DNA of 64,000 bases from Sciurus carolinensis. Lineage: Eukaryota > Chordata > Mammalia > Rodentia > Sciuridae. The DNA is taken from assembly GCF_902686445.1 (NCBI RefSeq), contig NC_062216.1, positions 7,399,084 to 7,463,083 on the forward strand. The letters are read 5' to 3'. This document shows, piece after piece, positions 1-11,100 of this stretch. The notes beneath the pieces were generated by a model, which did not search any database, was not told the DNA's origin, and saw only the letters and a program-made list of their open reading frames with translations. Position numbers and translations under genes: made by a program. How positions within the stretch are numbered: the first letter of the stretch is position 1; each line of letters begins with the position of its first letter.

Positions 1-1020
1 TGTGGAGGGAATAACCAGCCCAACAGTAACCAGCATGTCACAGTAAGGAGTATGATATAGCAGCCTCATTGCTCAAAAGTAGTGGGAGATAATGTTTCAC
101 AATTTTCTGCATTCAAACCTGAATTGATTACTAACCAGGAAAAAGCATTAAAATGCCCTATGCATCAAGTTTCTGCTAAAACCTGTTATCTCAGCTCCTT
201 TCAGATCTCAGTCAAGGCTTACATTGAAATGTAAATGGAGGAAGCCAGAAGGCGCAGTGGGAGGCCAGTCTCAAACCCAAGGAAAAAAAGTGTCCATTTT
301 AAATTTCTCCTGGGCTGCAACACAGAACACTTTATCTCTCCCTCTCACCTCTTCTCTCTGCCCTTCCCCTTCTCACTCTCTCATGCTATAATTAGTGGCC
401 ATTATCATTTTTCTTCTAGGACTCTTGTTTTTCTTTAATGCTATATTTTTTGAGCTCAAAATTTTGATCCTACATACCTAGGTTAGTGATTTTTGGTCAG
501 GTCTTTTTATCCAACTCTAGAGTTATTTTTGAACTTCTGTTACATTGCAATGGAGATAAACATTACAAGGCCTTTGCTTTTGTGTTATGTGTTATCTGTC
601 TGTGTGCAACTAAATATAAGCACACATAAAATTAAAATTTTAAAAAATGAATCCAAATACTTTTAATTCATGTGATTTAAAAGGTTCAATTTAAATTGGG
701 TAAACTAATAGAAGTAAAATGTCTTTAAAATTAACTCACAAGTCTCTAGGTGGTCAAACTAATAAAATGCTGATGTTTATAAAATGTCTAACATCAATTT
801 TTCTAGGACTTTTCTTCAACAGGAAAGAGGTGGCAAATACTGTTGGTACATTTGTCTGATATCTTAGTGTTTTTTTTTAACAATAAGATGAGTGAATTAG
901 AGTTGAAATATATGGGATTACTCAAATGTGTTTGTTAGAGACATCTGATCAATTTACAAAGTTAAAATGCTAATTATTAAATAACATCGAGTACTATCAA
1001 CTCCTTAAATTCCATGGAGT
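1..1020. other. AT-rich intergenic sequence, nothing recognised
   Basis: No open frame of substance, no SINE or LTR signature and no clear L1 similarity. A short pyrimidine-rich stretch lies near 330-390. The ERV-derived sequence begins at about 1021. Confidence 0.5.
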
Positions 1021-2851
1021 ACACATAACCCTTTTGCAGTAGCTATTTGCCAAAGAGGATAAAGTTGCGTGTTAGTGCTGACAGGGGAGGAGGGAACAGA
1101 CTAGGCAGAGAGACGTTCTGAAGGAGGAGGTGGGAGGGGAGGTGGAAGGGCTCCAAAGAGGAAGGAGTTGCATTCGTGGGAGGAGGGGGCGGGTTTTCGA
1201 CCAGAGAAGGACAGGAAGAGGAGGCGGAGTTCTGGCCAGAGTATAGAGGCCTGCAAGGTTTGGGACCACTCAGGGGAGGAGAATGTGGGTGGTGGAGCAG
1301 GTAGAAGAAGGAGCGGGGCAAGCGCCAAATCCAAAAAGAAAGCTTGCGAATGGTTGCAAGTGCCTTTTGGTGGCGATCTTGAGATCTAAAACATACTAAG
1401 TCTTGACCAGGGTCGAATAAAAAATTAGCCGCTTACGGCTTAAGTCTTTGGAAAGTCCCAGTTTAGTAAAATTACAGAGGATACATCCCAAAGGAATTTT
1501 TGGGTCTAGTGAGCTCCCGGTATTTCCCATTAGCTGTCCAACTTCACCTGGACAGGTGTGCCAGAATCAGAAAAGGCGTCCCAATTCTGACTCCTCCATA
1601 CCGGAGAACGGTGGGCAGGCCTAAAATCAAGACGTCTCTTGACTTTCAGAGGCACAAAAATGGAAAAACGGGGGGCTGACTGGAGGTTGGAACATCTTCA
1701 CAACAACCAGAGCCCAAACGGACAGACCTCCTGCGGAACGGAGGGTGTAGATTGGAACGGCGTATGGGAAAAACCCAGGGAACTTACCGCGCTTTGAATC
1801 AGAATGGACCTAATGGAGTAGAGCTGAGCAGGACGGATTGGAATCTCCTGGTTCTTCTGAGGAGGGGGTGGATCTCAACCCCTAGGTGGGGGAGCCCGAA
1901 AAACCCCCTCCTGGGTTTCGGCACCAAATGTAACCTCGGGCGGGCTCAGTGGGCTCAGTGGCGGGACCAAATGTAAACTCGGCGGGTCTCGGCGGGCACA
2001 GTTAGCAGCCAAATAAAATGGGACAGAAAAGTGGCCAAAGCAAGCTTTATTGGAATTTGGCTCTTGGGCGAAATTCCCAGACCCCCGGGGTATAGGGACA
2101 CAGAGAAAATCGCCCGTGGCCCTGACTGCCCAGGGTTTTTATAGACTAGTGATACCACCGTTTACCAGTGACGAGTTCTGCTCCTTCTAATGTTGACAAT
2201 TGAACACTAGAGAAGCCCGCCAAGGCAAGCAGATTAAGCAGGTTTTACTTAAAGGTAATAATACAGACTTCTCCTAGCAGGAAGAAGGGGGCCATGGCTG
2301 ATGTTCTAAAAGTCCCCAGAAGTGAGCGCACCCTACATCTTTTATAGGTTAAATTCTCTTTTGTTCTCCAGTTCTCTCCCCCTTATCTCTCCTTCCTGCC
2401 TATGTGACTAGGCCTGGTTTTGCATTAAGTGAGAAGCAATGGGCAGGGGGAGGGCCAAGGTGATTCAGGCAGGCAAGGGCCCAGGGGGCATTAATTAGCA
2501 GCTCCATGCTTGCAGTCCTTGATAAAGGCAGGTAAATTTGGTAATCAATGGGCTCCGGAGCTCCTTGACATTCCATTCTTCCAGGAACAATCTCCAACTT
2601 CCAGAGGCAGATGGCTTCATGGCTTCATTTCCTCGAATTGACCCGATTTCCTATTTCTACACTAACTACCTGTTCTTAATTCTGGCTTCACTAGGATGGG
2701 AGGGGGTCCTGTTGAGTGACAGGTGGGTGTGAAGGGTCAGTGGAACTTTCCATCCACCTTGCTGCAAACTTTCTGGTCACCTTTGGCGGGCTGGTCTTTG
2801 TTCCAGCCACTCAGCTTTGTCCCTAACAGTCGCCTAATTTACGACCTAACA
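1021..2851 (-). mobile_element. Truncated antisense ERV: LTR, leader and gag start
   Basis: Read on the minus strand, this starts with an LTR (2851 down to about 1929, TGTTAGG to TTACA). A primer-binding-like segment, the leader and the first codons of gag follow. It matches the sense provirus at 2915-4190 over nearly its whole length. The LTR is interrupted by a solo LTR (2150-2690). Without it the LTR is about 378 bp, like the 3' LTR at 14052. Near 1050 about 30 bp of gag are missing between two CTTTATC repeats, suggesting a microhomology deletion. The copy ends near 1021 with no pol, env or second LTR. The family looks gamma-like (class I). Confidence 0.8.
2150..2690 (-). mobile_element. 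Solo LTR nested in the antisense ERV LTR
   Basis: A 541-bp block splits the antisense LTR at CTAG. CTAG is present on both sides (2146-2149 and 2691-2694), so it is a 4-bp target duplication. The block starts TG and ends CA. In minus-strand orientation its first ~110 bp (TGAAGCCAGAATT...) resemble the LTR at 17980, but the 3' half differs. No internal retroviral sequence remains, as expected after LTR-LTR recombination. Confidence 0.8.
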
Positions 2852-2914
2852 GGAGTAACATACTTAAACATTATTGGTGTTTCATAGGTTGGTAAAATTT
2901 ACTCTTAATATTAT
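2852..2914. other. 63-bp spacer between head-to-head ERV LTRs
   Basis: The only non-ERV sequence between the 5' ends of two oppositely oriented LTRs. Its right end supplies the ATTAT duplicate (2910-2914) that is repeated after the 3' LTR at 14429-14433. Confidence 0.75.
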
Positions 2915-3248
2915 TGTTAGGTCGGAAATTAGGCGACTGCAGGGAGCACAGCTGAGCAGCCAGAACAAAGACCAGCCCGCCAAAGGTGACCAGAAAGTTC
3001 GCAGCAAGGTGGATGGAAAGTTCCACAGACCCTTCACACCCACCTGTCACTCAACAAGACCCCCTCCCATCCTAGTCTATAAAAACCCTGGGCAGCCAGG
3101 GCCATGTGCGATTTTCTCCGGGTCCCTATACCCGGGGGGTCTGGGAATTTTGCCCGAGAGCCAAATTCCAATAAAGCTTGCTTCGGCCACTTTCTTTCCC
3201 ATTTTATTTGGCGGCTAACTGTGCCCGCCAAACCCGCCCGAGCTTACA
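2915..3248 (+). repeat. 5' LTR of the provirus
   Basis: A 334-bp LTR, TGTTAGG to TTACA. It carries a TATAAAAA promoter element near 3080 and a polyadenylation signal AATAAA near 3170. By eye it differs from the 3' LTR by about five substitutions over the ~290 bp before U5. A ~43-bp U5 segment present in the 3' copy is absent here. Confidence 0.88.
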
Positions 3249-3250
3249 TT

Positions 3251-3268
3251 TGGTGCCAAAACCCAGGA
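3251..3268 (+). other. Probable tRNA primer-binding site
   Basis: TGGTGCCAAAACCCAGGA lies two bases after the 5' LTR. Its start is complementary to the universal tRNA 3' end (GGCACCA). The cognate tRNA was not determined. Confidence 0.65.
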
Positions 3269-4132
3269 GGCGGGTTTTTCGGGCTCCCCCACCTCGGGGT
3301 TGAGATCCACCCCCTCCTCAGAAGAACCAGGAGATTCCAATCCATCCCGCTCAGCTCTGCTCCGTTTGGTCCATCCCGCTTCAAAGCACGGTAAGTTCCC
3401 GGGGTTTTTCCCATACGCCGTTCCAATCTACACCCTCCGTTCTGCAGCAGGTCTGTTCATGGGCGCCCCACAGACCTCGCCTCTGCTCCGTTTGGGCTCT
3501 GGTTGTTGTGAAGACGTTCCAACCTCCAGTCAGCCCTCCGTTTTTCCATTTTTGCCCCCGAAAGTCGAGAGACGTCTTGATTTCCGGCCCCCCCACCGTT
3601 CTCCGGTGTGCAGGAATCAGAACTGGGACGCCTCTTCTGATTCTGGCACATCTGTCCGGGTGAAATTGGATGGCTAATGGGAAATACCGGGAGCTCACTA
3701 GACCCCAAAACTCCTTTAAGATGTATCCACCATAATTTTACTAAACTGGGACTTTCCAAAGACTTAAGCCGTAAGCAGCTAGTTTTTTATTCAAGCCTCA
3801 GTGTGTTTTAGATCTCAAGATCGCCACCAAAAGGCACTCGCAACCATTCGCAAGCTTTCTTTTTGGAATTTGGTGCTCACCCCTCTCCTCCTTCTACCTG
3901 CTCCACCACCCACATTCTCCTCCCCTGAGCAGTCCCAAACCCCGCCTGCCTCCATGCTCTGGCCAGAACTCCGCCTCCTCTTCCTGTCCTTCTCTGGCCA
4001 AAAACCCGTCCCCTCCTTCCGTGGATGCAGCTCCTCCCGCCTTCCTCCTCGGAGCCTTCCCACCTCCCCGCCCACCTCCTCCTTCAGAACGTCTCTGCCT
4101 AGTCTGTTCCCTCCTCCCTTGTCAGCACTAAC
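3269..4132 (+). other. ERV leader (non-coding)
   Basis: GC- and pyrimidine-rich sequence between the primer-binding site and gag. The same leader occurs inverted at about 1070-1925. Frames here are open only through low stop-codon density and show no retroviral protein. Confidence 0.65.
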
Positions 4133-4736
4133 ATGCAACTTTATCAGACTGTCCCACTGCCTAACCCAGAGCTTCTTTATCCTCTCCGGGAAATAGCTAG
4201 TGCAAAAGGGATATGTGAATCTAAGTTCCATTCTCATTTAGAGTCTTTCTCTGCTGATTTCTCTACTTATATTAAGGAATTTGAGTATCTTTCCCAAACT
4301 TATAGTCTTAATATCCTTTCTTCTTCTCCCAGTATCCAACAGGCAGCACAGAACCACGCTGACCAAGCCTATTTAATGGACATAACTTTATCCACAGGAG
4401 CAGGTTCCAATAATTGAACCAAACTGGAACTACCAGGAAGGCCAGCAGGGCCACCGTCACTGTGCTTGCATGGTCCAATACCTCATAGGAAGCATGCAAG
4501 CAGTCTCCAATAAGGAGGTAAACTTTAATAAACTGAGGGAAATTACCCAGAATCCAGATGAGAATCCAGCTCTGTTTCTTAACCGCCTTACAGAAGCCCT
4601 TACTAGATATACCAAACTGGACCCTGAATCTCCCTCTGGGGCTACAGTGCTAGCAACCTACTTCATTTTTCAATCAGCCCCCTAATATAAGAAAAAGCTC
4701 AAGCTAGCTGAGGAGGCCCTCAAATTCCTATCCGAG
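4133..4736 (+). pseudogene. ERV gag pseudogene, N-terminal and capsid part
   Basis: The first frame runs from 4133 to a stop at 4415-4417. The frame at about 4470-4685 then reads a capsid segment resembling the gamma-retroviral major homology region (REITQNPDENPALFLNRL), so a frameshift separates them. A stop at 4683-4685 ends it. The L1 insertion at 4737 then cuts gag, which resumes after 10694. Not translatable as one protein. Confidence 0.75.
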
Positions 4737-5551
4737 CCCACTCCGGCTGCAGGCTCTCTTCACGGTGCGATCCAAGAGGGCAGCCTAGAGGGAGACTGCA
4801 CCCCCAGTCGCTCCAGAACCCAGGAGTTAAGAAGGGGAGGCATTGAGAGACTCGGACTGAAATAGAGCCACGGGTGAGTCTGCCCACTGGGTAAAGCTCG
4901 GCCCGGGTGGCAGGCCCAGATAGAGGTGGCTTATCGGAGCCAGGCAGAGCAGCTAGAGTCATCCACAGGCAGCCCTGCACACTCCGGCGGTGGGCCCCGC
5001 CCACACAGCCAGCTTCTCCAGGTTCTTGGAACGGAACTGGCCCGCTAGTGAGAGCCTTTCTGACCAGAACAAGCTCCGAGTCCCGGAGCCAGTGCAGCGC
5101 AGCATACTCCGGCACGCAAGCAGATTCAGGGACCAGGATAGGACAGCCAGAAACTTCCCCAAGTAGCCTGGACCCCTGCGGTGGGAGGTGCCGTTCAAGG
5201 CTAGTTTCTCGGAGCTGACCGCCCAGTGAGAGTCTTTTTACATAGAACCAGCCACAAGCCCCTGAACAAACGGAGAGCTTCAATCTGCAAGCAGCCTCTG
5301 GGATCAGGGCAGGGCAGCCAGCTGCACGATGCAGGCCCACAGTGAGAGCATTTCCGCACAGAGCCAGTTCTAAACCGTGGAACCAGTAGGGGGCTAGGGG
5401 CAGTTTTCTTCGGATGAGCTGCTTTATCAGATTCCTCCAAGACATCAGGCTACTGAAGGCTGGGAGGTGATACACTGGAAATCTACCGGGACACTATAAG
5501 CCAATAGCGGAAAACTGCAATATCTCAGGGTCCCACTGACAACTGACCAAT

Positions 5552-6598
5552 ATGAGAAAACAAAGGAATAAAATGTCCCAAACAAACCTAGATACTACAT
5601 CAATAAAACCCAATGACAGCACAGCAGAAGAAATGTCAGAAAGGGAGTTCAGAATGTACGTAATTAAAACGATCAGGAAAGCTAATGAGGAGATGAAAGA
5701 GCAAATGCAGGCATTGAAGGAGGAGATGAAAGAGCAAATGCAGGCATTAAATGATCACACCAATCAACAGTTAAAAGACCAAATACGGGAAGCAAGAGAT
5801 CATTTCAATAAAGAGTTAGAGATACTGAAAAAAAAACAAACTGAAATCCTTGAAATGAAGGAAACAAAAAACCAAGTTAAAAACTCCATAGAAAGCATAA
5901 CCAATAGGATAGAACACCTGGAAGACAGAACCTCAGACATTGAAGACAAATTATTTAATCTTGAAAGCAAAGTTGGCCAAACAGAAAAGATGGTAAGAAA
6001 TCATGAACAGAATCTACAAGAATTATGGGATATCATGAAAAGGCCAAATTTAAGAATTATTGGGATTGAGGAAGGCTTAGAGAAACAAACCAAAGGAATG
6101 AATAATCTATTCAATGAAATAATAACAGAAAATTTCCCAAATCTGAAGAATGAAATGGAAAACCAAGTACAAGAGGCTTATAGAACCCCAAACATACAAA
6201 ATTACAACAGACCCACACCAAGGCACATTATTATGAAAATACCTAACATACAAAATAAAGACAGAATTTTAAAGGCCGTGAGAGAAAAGAATCAAATTAC
6301 ATTCAGAGGGAAACCAATAAGAATATCAGCAGATTTTTCAATCCAGACCCTAAAAGCTAGAAGGGTCTGGAACAACATATACCAAGCCCTGAAAGAAAAC
6401 GGATGCCAACCAAGAATCTTATACCCAGCAAAACTTACCTTCAAATTTGACGATGAAATAAGATCCTTCCATGATAAACAAAAGCTAAAGGAATTTACAA
6501 AAAGAAAGCCAGCATTACAGAACATTCTCAGCAAAATATTCCATGAGGAAGAGATGAAAAACAACGATGCAAATCAGCAACAGGAGGTGCTAGCCTAA
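5552..6598 (+). CDS. L1 ORF1 protein (RNA-binding chaperone), intact frame
   Basis: An uninterrupted 348-codon frame. L1 ORF1p is a trimeric nucleic-acid chaperone that coats L1 RNA in the cytoplasm. Visible in order are a charged N-terminus, a long coiled coil (about residues 25-150, rich in E, K, M, Q), an RRM-like domain from about residue 160 (PNLRIIGIEEG), and a C-terminal domain at about 225-330 (RPTPRHIIMKI, QITFRGKPIRISADFS). The length matches the family. The coiled coil has a tandem 11-residue duplication (MKEQMQALKEE then MKEQMQALNDH, 5693-5758) that the antisense L1 lacks. The ATG was chosen because it opens the frame just after the 5' UTR. Expression is unknown. Confidence 0.85.
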   Translation: MRKQRNKMSQTNLDTTSIKPNDSTAEEMSEREFRMYVIKTIRKANEEMKEQMQALKEEMKEQMQALNDHTNQQLKDQIREARDHFNKELEILKKKQTEILEMKETKNQVKNSIESITNRIEHLEDRTSDIEDKLFNLESKVGQTEKMVRNHEQNLQELWDIMKRPNLRIIGIEEGLEKQTKGMNNLFNEIITENFPNLKNEMENQVQEAYRTPNIQNYNRPTPRHIIMKIPNIQNKDRILKAVREKNQITFRGKPIRISADFSIQTLKARRVWNNIYQALKENGCQPRILYPAKLTFKFDDEIRSFHDKQKLKEFTKRKPALQNILSKIFHEEEMKNNDANQQQEVLA

Positions 6599-6644
6599 AG
6601 GAATAGCCAAATAAAGGAGAAACCAAATCCTGTCAAAAACAAAT

Positions 6645-9600
6645 ATGAGTCAATTGACTGGGAATACAAATCATATCACAATAATAACCCTGAATGTTAA
6701 TGGCCTGAATTCATCAATCAAAAGACACAGACTGGCAGATTGGATTAAAAAGAAAAATCCAACAATATGCTGCCTGCAAGAGACTCATCTCATAGAAAGA
6801 GACACCCATAGACTAAAGGTGAAAGGATGGGGAAAAACATACCATGCACACGGACACAGCAAAAAAGCTGGAGTATCCATCCTCATTTCAGATAATGTGG
6901 ACTTCAAACCAAAACTAGTCAGAAGGGATAAATAAGGACATAACATGCTGCTTAAGGGAAGCATAAATCAGCAAGACATAACAATCATAAATATCTATGC
7001 CCCGAACATTGGCTCATCCATGTACGTCAAACAAATCCTTCTCAATTCCAGAAATCAAATAGACCACAACACAATCATATTAGGCAATTTTAACACACCT
7101 CTCTCACCACTGGATAGATCGTCCAAACAAAAATTGAATAAAGAAACTAGAGATCTCAACAACACAATCAGCAATTTAGACTTAACGGACATATATAGAA
7201 TATACCATCCAACAAAGAACGAATACACTTTCTTCTCAGCAGCACATGGATCCTTCTCTAAAATAGACCATATTTTATGCCACAAAGCTACTGTTAGCAA
7301 ATACAAGAAGATAGAGATACTACCTTGTACTCTATCAGATCATAATGGATTGAAATTAGAAATAAATGACAGAATAAAAAACAGAAACTTCTCCAATACC
7401 TGGAGGCTAAATAATACACTATTATATGATGAATGGATAACAGAAGACATCAGGAGGGAAATAAAAAAATTCTTAGAAGTAAACGAGAACAAAGACACAT
7501 CATATCAAAATCTCTGGGACACTATGAAAGCAGTACTTAGAGGAAGATTTATTTCATGGGGTGCATTCAAAAAAAGAAGTAGAAATCAACAAATAAGCAA
7601 CTTAACACTACAGCTCAAAGTGCTAGAAAAAGAAGAGCAGACCAATACCAAAAGTAGTAGAAGACAGGAAATAGTTAAAATCAGAGCCGAAATCAACAAA
7701 ATCGAAACAAAAGAAACAATTGGAAAAATTAACAAAATAAATAGTTGGTTCTTTGAAAAAATAAATAAAATTGATAAACCCTTAGCCACACTAACAAAGA
7801 GAAAGAGGGAGAAAACTCAAATTACTAAAATTCGGAATGAACAAGGAAACATCACAACAGACACGAGTGAAATACAAAACATAATTAGAAGCTATTTCGA
7901 AAATCTATACTCCAACAAAACAGAAAACCTCGAAGACATCAACAAATTTCTAGAGACATATGAACTACCTAAACTGAACGAGGAGGACATACACAACTTA
8001 AATAAACCAATTTCAAGCAATGAAATAGAAGAGGTCATCAAAAGCCTACCAACAAAGAAAAGTCCAGGACCAGATGGGTTCTCAGCCGAGTTCTACAAAA
8101 CCTTTAAAGAAGAGCTCATTCCATTACTCCTCAAACTATTCCATGAAATAGAAGAGGAGGGAACCCTCCCAAACTCGTTCTATGAAGCCAATATCACCCT
8201 GATACCTAAACCAGACAGAGACACATCGAGGAAAGAAAATTTCAGACCAATATCCTTAATGAACATCGACGCAAAAATTCTCAACAAAATTTTAGCAAAT
8301 CGCATACAAATATATATTAAAAAGATAGTGCACCACGATCAAGTGGGTTTTATCCCAGGGATGCAAGGTTGGTTCAACATTCGGAAATCAATAAATGTCA
8401 TTCACCATATCAACAGACTTAAAGTTAAGAATCACATGATTATTTCAATAGATGCAGAAAAAGCATTCGATAAAATACAGCATCCCTTCATGCTCAAAAC
8501 ACTAGAAAAAATTGGGGTAGTGGGAACATTCCTAAATATTATAAAGGCAATCTACGCTAAGCCCATGGCTAATATCATTCTAAATGGTGAAAAACTGAAA
8601 GTGTTCCCCCTAAAAACTGGAACAAGGCAGGGATGCCCTCTTTCACCACTTCTATTCAACATCGTCCTTGAGACTCTAGCCAGAGCAATCAGACAAACCA
8701 AAGAAATTAAAGGGATATGAATAGGAAAAGAAGAACTCAAACTATCCCTGTTCGCTGATGACATGATTATATATTTAGAGGAACCTGGAAATTCCACCAG
8801 AAAACTTTTAGAACTCATAAGTGAATTCAGTAAAGTAACAGGTTACAAGATCAATGCTCATAAATCCAATGCATTTTTATACATAAGTGATGAATCTTCA
8901 GAAAGAGAAATTAGGAAAACTACCCCATTCACAATAGCATCGAAAAAAATAAAATACTTGGGAATCAATCTCACAAAAGAGGTGAAAGACCTCTACAATG
9001 AGAACTACAGAACACTAAAGAAAGAAATTAAAGAAAACCTTAGAAGATGGAAAGATCTCCCATGTTCCTGGATAGGCAGAATTAATATCGTCAAAATGGC
9101 TATACTACCTAAAGTGCTATACAGATTCAATGCAATTCCAATTAAAATCCCAATGATGTACCTTGCAGAAATAGAGCAAGCAATTATGAAATTCATCTGG
9201 AAGAATAAAAAACCTAGAATAGCTAAAGCAATCCTCAGTAGCAAGAGCGAAGCAGGGGGTATTGCAATACCAGATCTTCCACTCTACTACAAAGCAATAG
9301 TAACAAAAACGGCATAGTATTGGTACCAAAATAGACAGGTAGATCAATGGTACAGAATAGAGGACATGGACACAAACCCAAATAAATACAATTTTCTCAT
9401 ACTAGACAAAGGTTCCAAAAATATGCAATGGAGAAAAGATAGCCTCTTCAACAAATGGTGCTGGGAAAACTGGAAAACTATATGCAATAGAATGAAATTA
9501 AACCCCTATCTCTCACCCTACACAAAACTCAACTCAAAATGGATCAAGGACCTCGGAATCTGACCAGAGACCCTGCATCTTATAGAAGAAAAAGTAGGTC

Positions 9601-10479
9601 CAAATCTTCAACTTGTTGGCTTAGGATCAGACTTCCTTAACAGGACTCCCATAGCACAAGAAATAAAAGCAAGAATCAACAACTGGGATAGATTCAAACT
9701 TAAAAGCTTTCTCTCAGCAATGGAAACTATCAGAAATGTGAAGAGAGAGCCTACAGAGTGGGAGAATATTTTTGCCAACCATACCTCAGATAGAGCGCTA
9801 ATTTCCAGAATCTATAAAGAACTCAAAAAATTCTACACGAAGAATACAAATAATCCAATCAACAAATGGGCTAAGGAAATGAACAGACACTTCACAGAAG
9901 AAGATGTACAAGTAATCAACAGATATATGAAAAAATGTTCAACATCCCTAGTAATAATTTGAAATGCAAATCAAAACTACCCTAAGATTTCATCTCACCC
10001 CAATTAGAATGGCGATTATCAAGAATACAAGCAACAATAGGTGTTGGCGAGGATGTGGTGAAAAAGGAACACTCATACATTGCTGGTGGGGTTGCAAATT
10101 AGTGCAGCCACTCTGGAAAGCAGTGTGGAGATTCCTCAGAAAGCTTGGAATGGAAACACCATTTGACCCAGCTATCCCACTCCTTGGCCTATACCCAAAG
10201 GACTTAAAATCAGCATACTACAGAGATACAGCCACATCAATGTTCATTGCTGCTCAATTCACCATAGCCAGATTGTGGAACCAACCTAGATGCCCTTCAG
10301 TTGATGAATGGATAAAGAAACTGTGGCATATTTATACAATGGAATATTACTCCGCAATGAAGAATGATAAAATTATGGCATTTGTAGGCAAATGGTCGAA
10401 ATTGGAGAATATCATGCTAAGTGAGATAAGCCAATCTCAAAAAACTAAAGGACGAATGATCTCGCTGATAAGCGGATGA
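6645..10479 (+). pseudogene. L1 ORF2 pseudogene (endonuclease-reverse transcriptase)
   Basis: ORF2 normally encodes about 1275 residues: APE-type endonuclease, reverse transcriptase and a Cys-rich C-terminus. The frame begins at 6645 ([20 protein letters not shown]). In-frame stops lie at 6933-6935, 8718-8720, 9315-9317 and 9561-9563. A frameshift with a stop falls near 9955-9963, after which the Cys-rich tail ([18 protein letters not shown]) continues to 10479. RT motif FADD survives near 8755. The endonuclease catalytic GDFN motif reads GNFN (codon 7086-7088), replacing an essential Asp. The stops are mostly single transitions or other point changes. Confidence 0.88.
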
Positions 10480-10679
10480 GGACATATAATGGGGGGTGGG
10501 AGGGGTTAGCATTAGGTTTAGGGTTAGGTTTAGGGTTAGGGATAAGGAGAGCGGTAAGAATGAAGGAAAGAAGGACTGTATAGAGGGAAAAGAGGGGTGG
10601 GAGGGGTGGGGGGGAAGGGAAAAAAATAAACATCATTGCCCTATGTAAACGTAAAAAAAAATAATAATAATTAAAAAAA
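10480..10679 (+). other. L1 3' UTR with G-rich and TTAGGG-like tract
   Basis: After ORF2 comes GGGGGGTGGGAGGGG, then TTAGGTTTAGGG-type repeats (about 10508-10542), a purine tract and GGGTGGGAGGGGTGGGGGGG, ending in an A-rich tail. The same module occurs at 14998-15210 and inverted at 37401-37650. G-rich polypurine tracts are known in L1 3' UTRs; the telomere-like repeats are the unusual part. Confidence 0.8.
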
Positions 10680-10694
10680 AAATCCCTATCCGAG

Positions 10695-11100
10695 ATCTGG
10701 TGAAAAATGGCCTTTAAAGTCTATAATGCCCAAAAACTCAGCCAAATTGGCCAGGCAAGTTTATTTACAGAAAAAGGTGACCCTCCAATCCCAAGCTTTG
10801 GTAGCTGCCCTGTGGCTGCGAGTCCAGTGAGAGCTTCAAAGGGGAGCCAGCAACCCCCACCACCAGGGGCCTTCATTAAGTGCAGATGCGAAGGTCACTG
10901 GGCTCATCAATGTCCAAACCCACAGCCCCCCACCAGGCAGTGTCCCACCTGCAAATAAGCAGGACACTGGAAGAGTGACTGCTCTATGGCTGCTCTACTC
11001 AGAGGTGTGGCCAGCCAGGCGGTCCCTTCCCATGAGCTTTTGGGATTCACAGAAGACTGAAGGAGCCCGGACTTGAGGACCCCTATACCTAGCCAGGCCC
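10695..11100 (+). pseudogene. ERV gag pseudogene, nucleocapsid end
   Basis: Gag resumes after the L1 (IRDLVKNGL) and reads to a zinc-knuckle remnant (CRCEGHWAHQC, near 10882-10914) and a short Cys-containing tail that stops at 10956-10958. The knuckle spacing does not fit CX2CX4HX4C cleanly, so it looks damaged. Further Cys-containing codons follow in another frame. Confidence 0.7.

Larger units (their letters stand above)
4737..10679 (+). mobile_element. Full-length L1 inserted in ERV gag
   Basis: A complete L1: 5' UTR (4737-5551), ORF1 (5552-6598), ORF2 (6645-10479), a G-rich 3' UTR and an A-rich tail. A 15-bp target duplication with one mismatch flanks it (AAATTCCTATCCGAG at 4722-4736, AAATCCCTATCCGAG at 10680-10694). 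The 5' end carries the CAAGAKGGC..CTAGAGG start typical of L1s in this window. The 5' UTR has three GTGAGAG-containing repeats (about 5047, 5227, 5341). ORF1 is intact and ORF2 is not, so it cannot move autonomously. Confidence 0.9.

Noticed and set aside
4720..5475. 251-codon minus-strand frame
   Set aside because: Lies antisense across the L1 5' UTR. No domain is recognised. L1 antisense ORF0-type frames are shorter and I see no support for one here.
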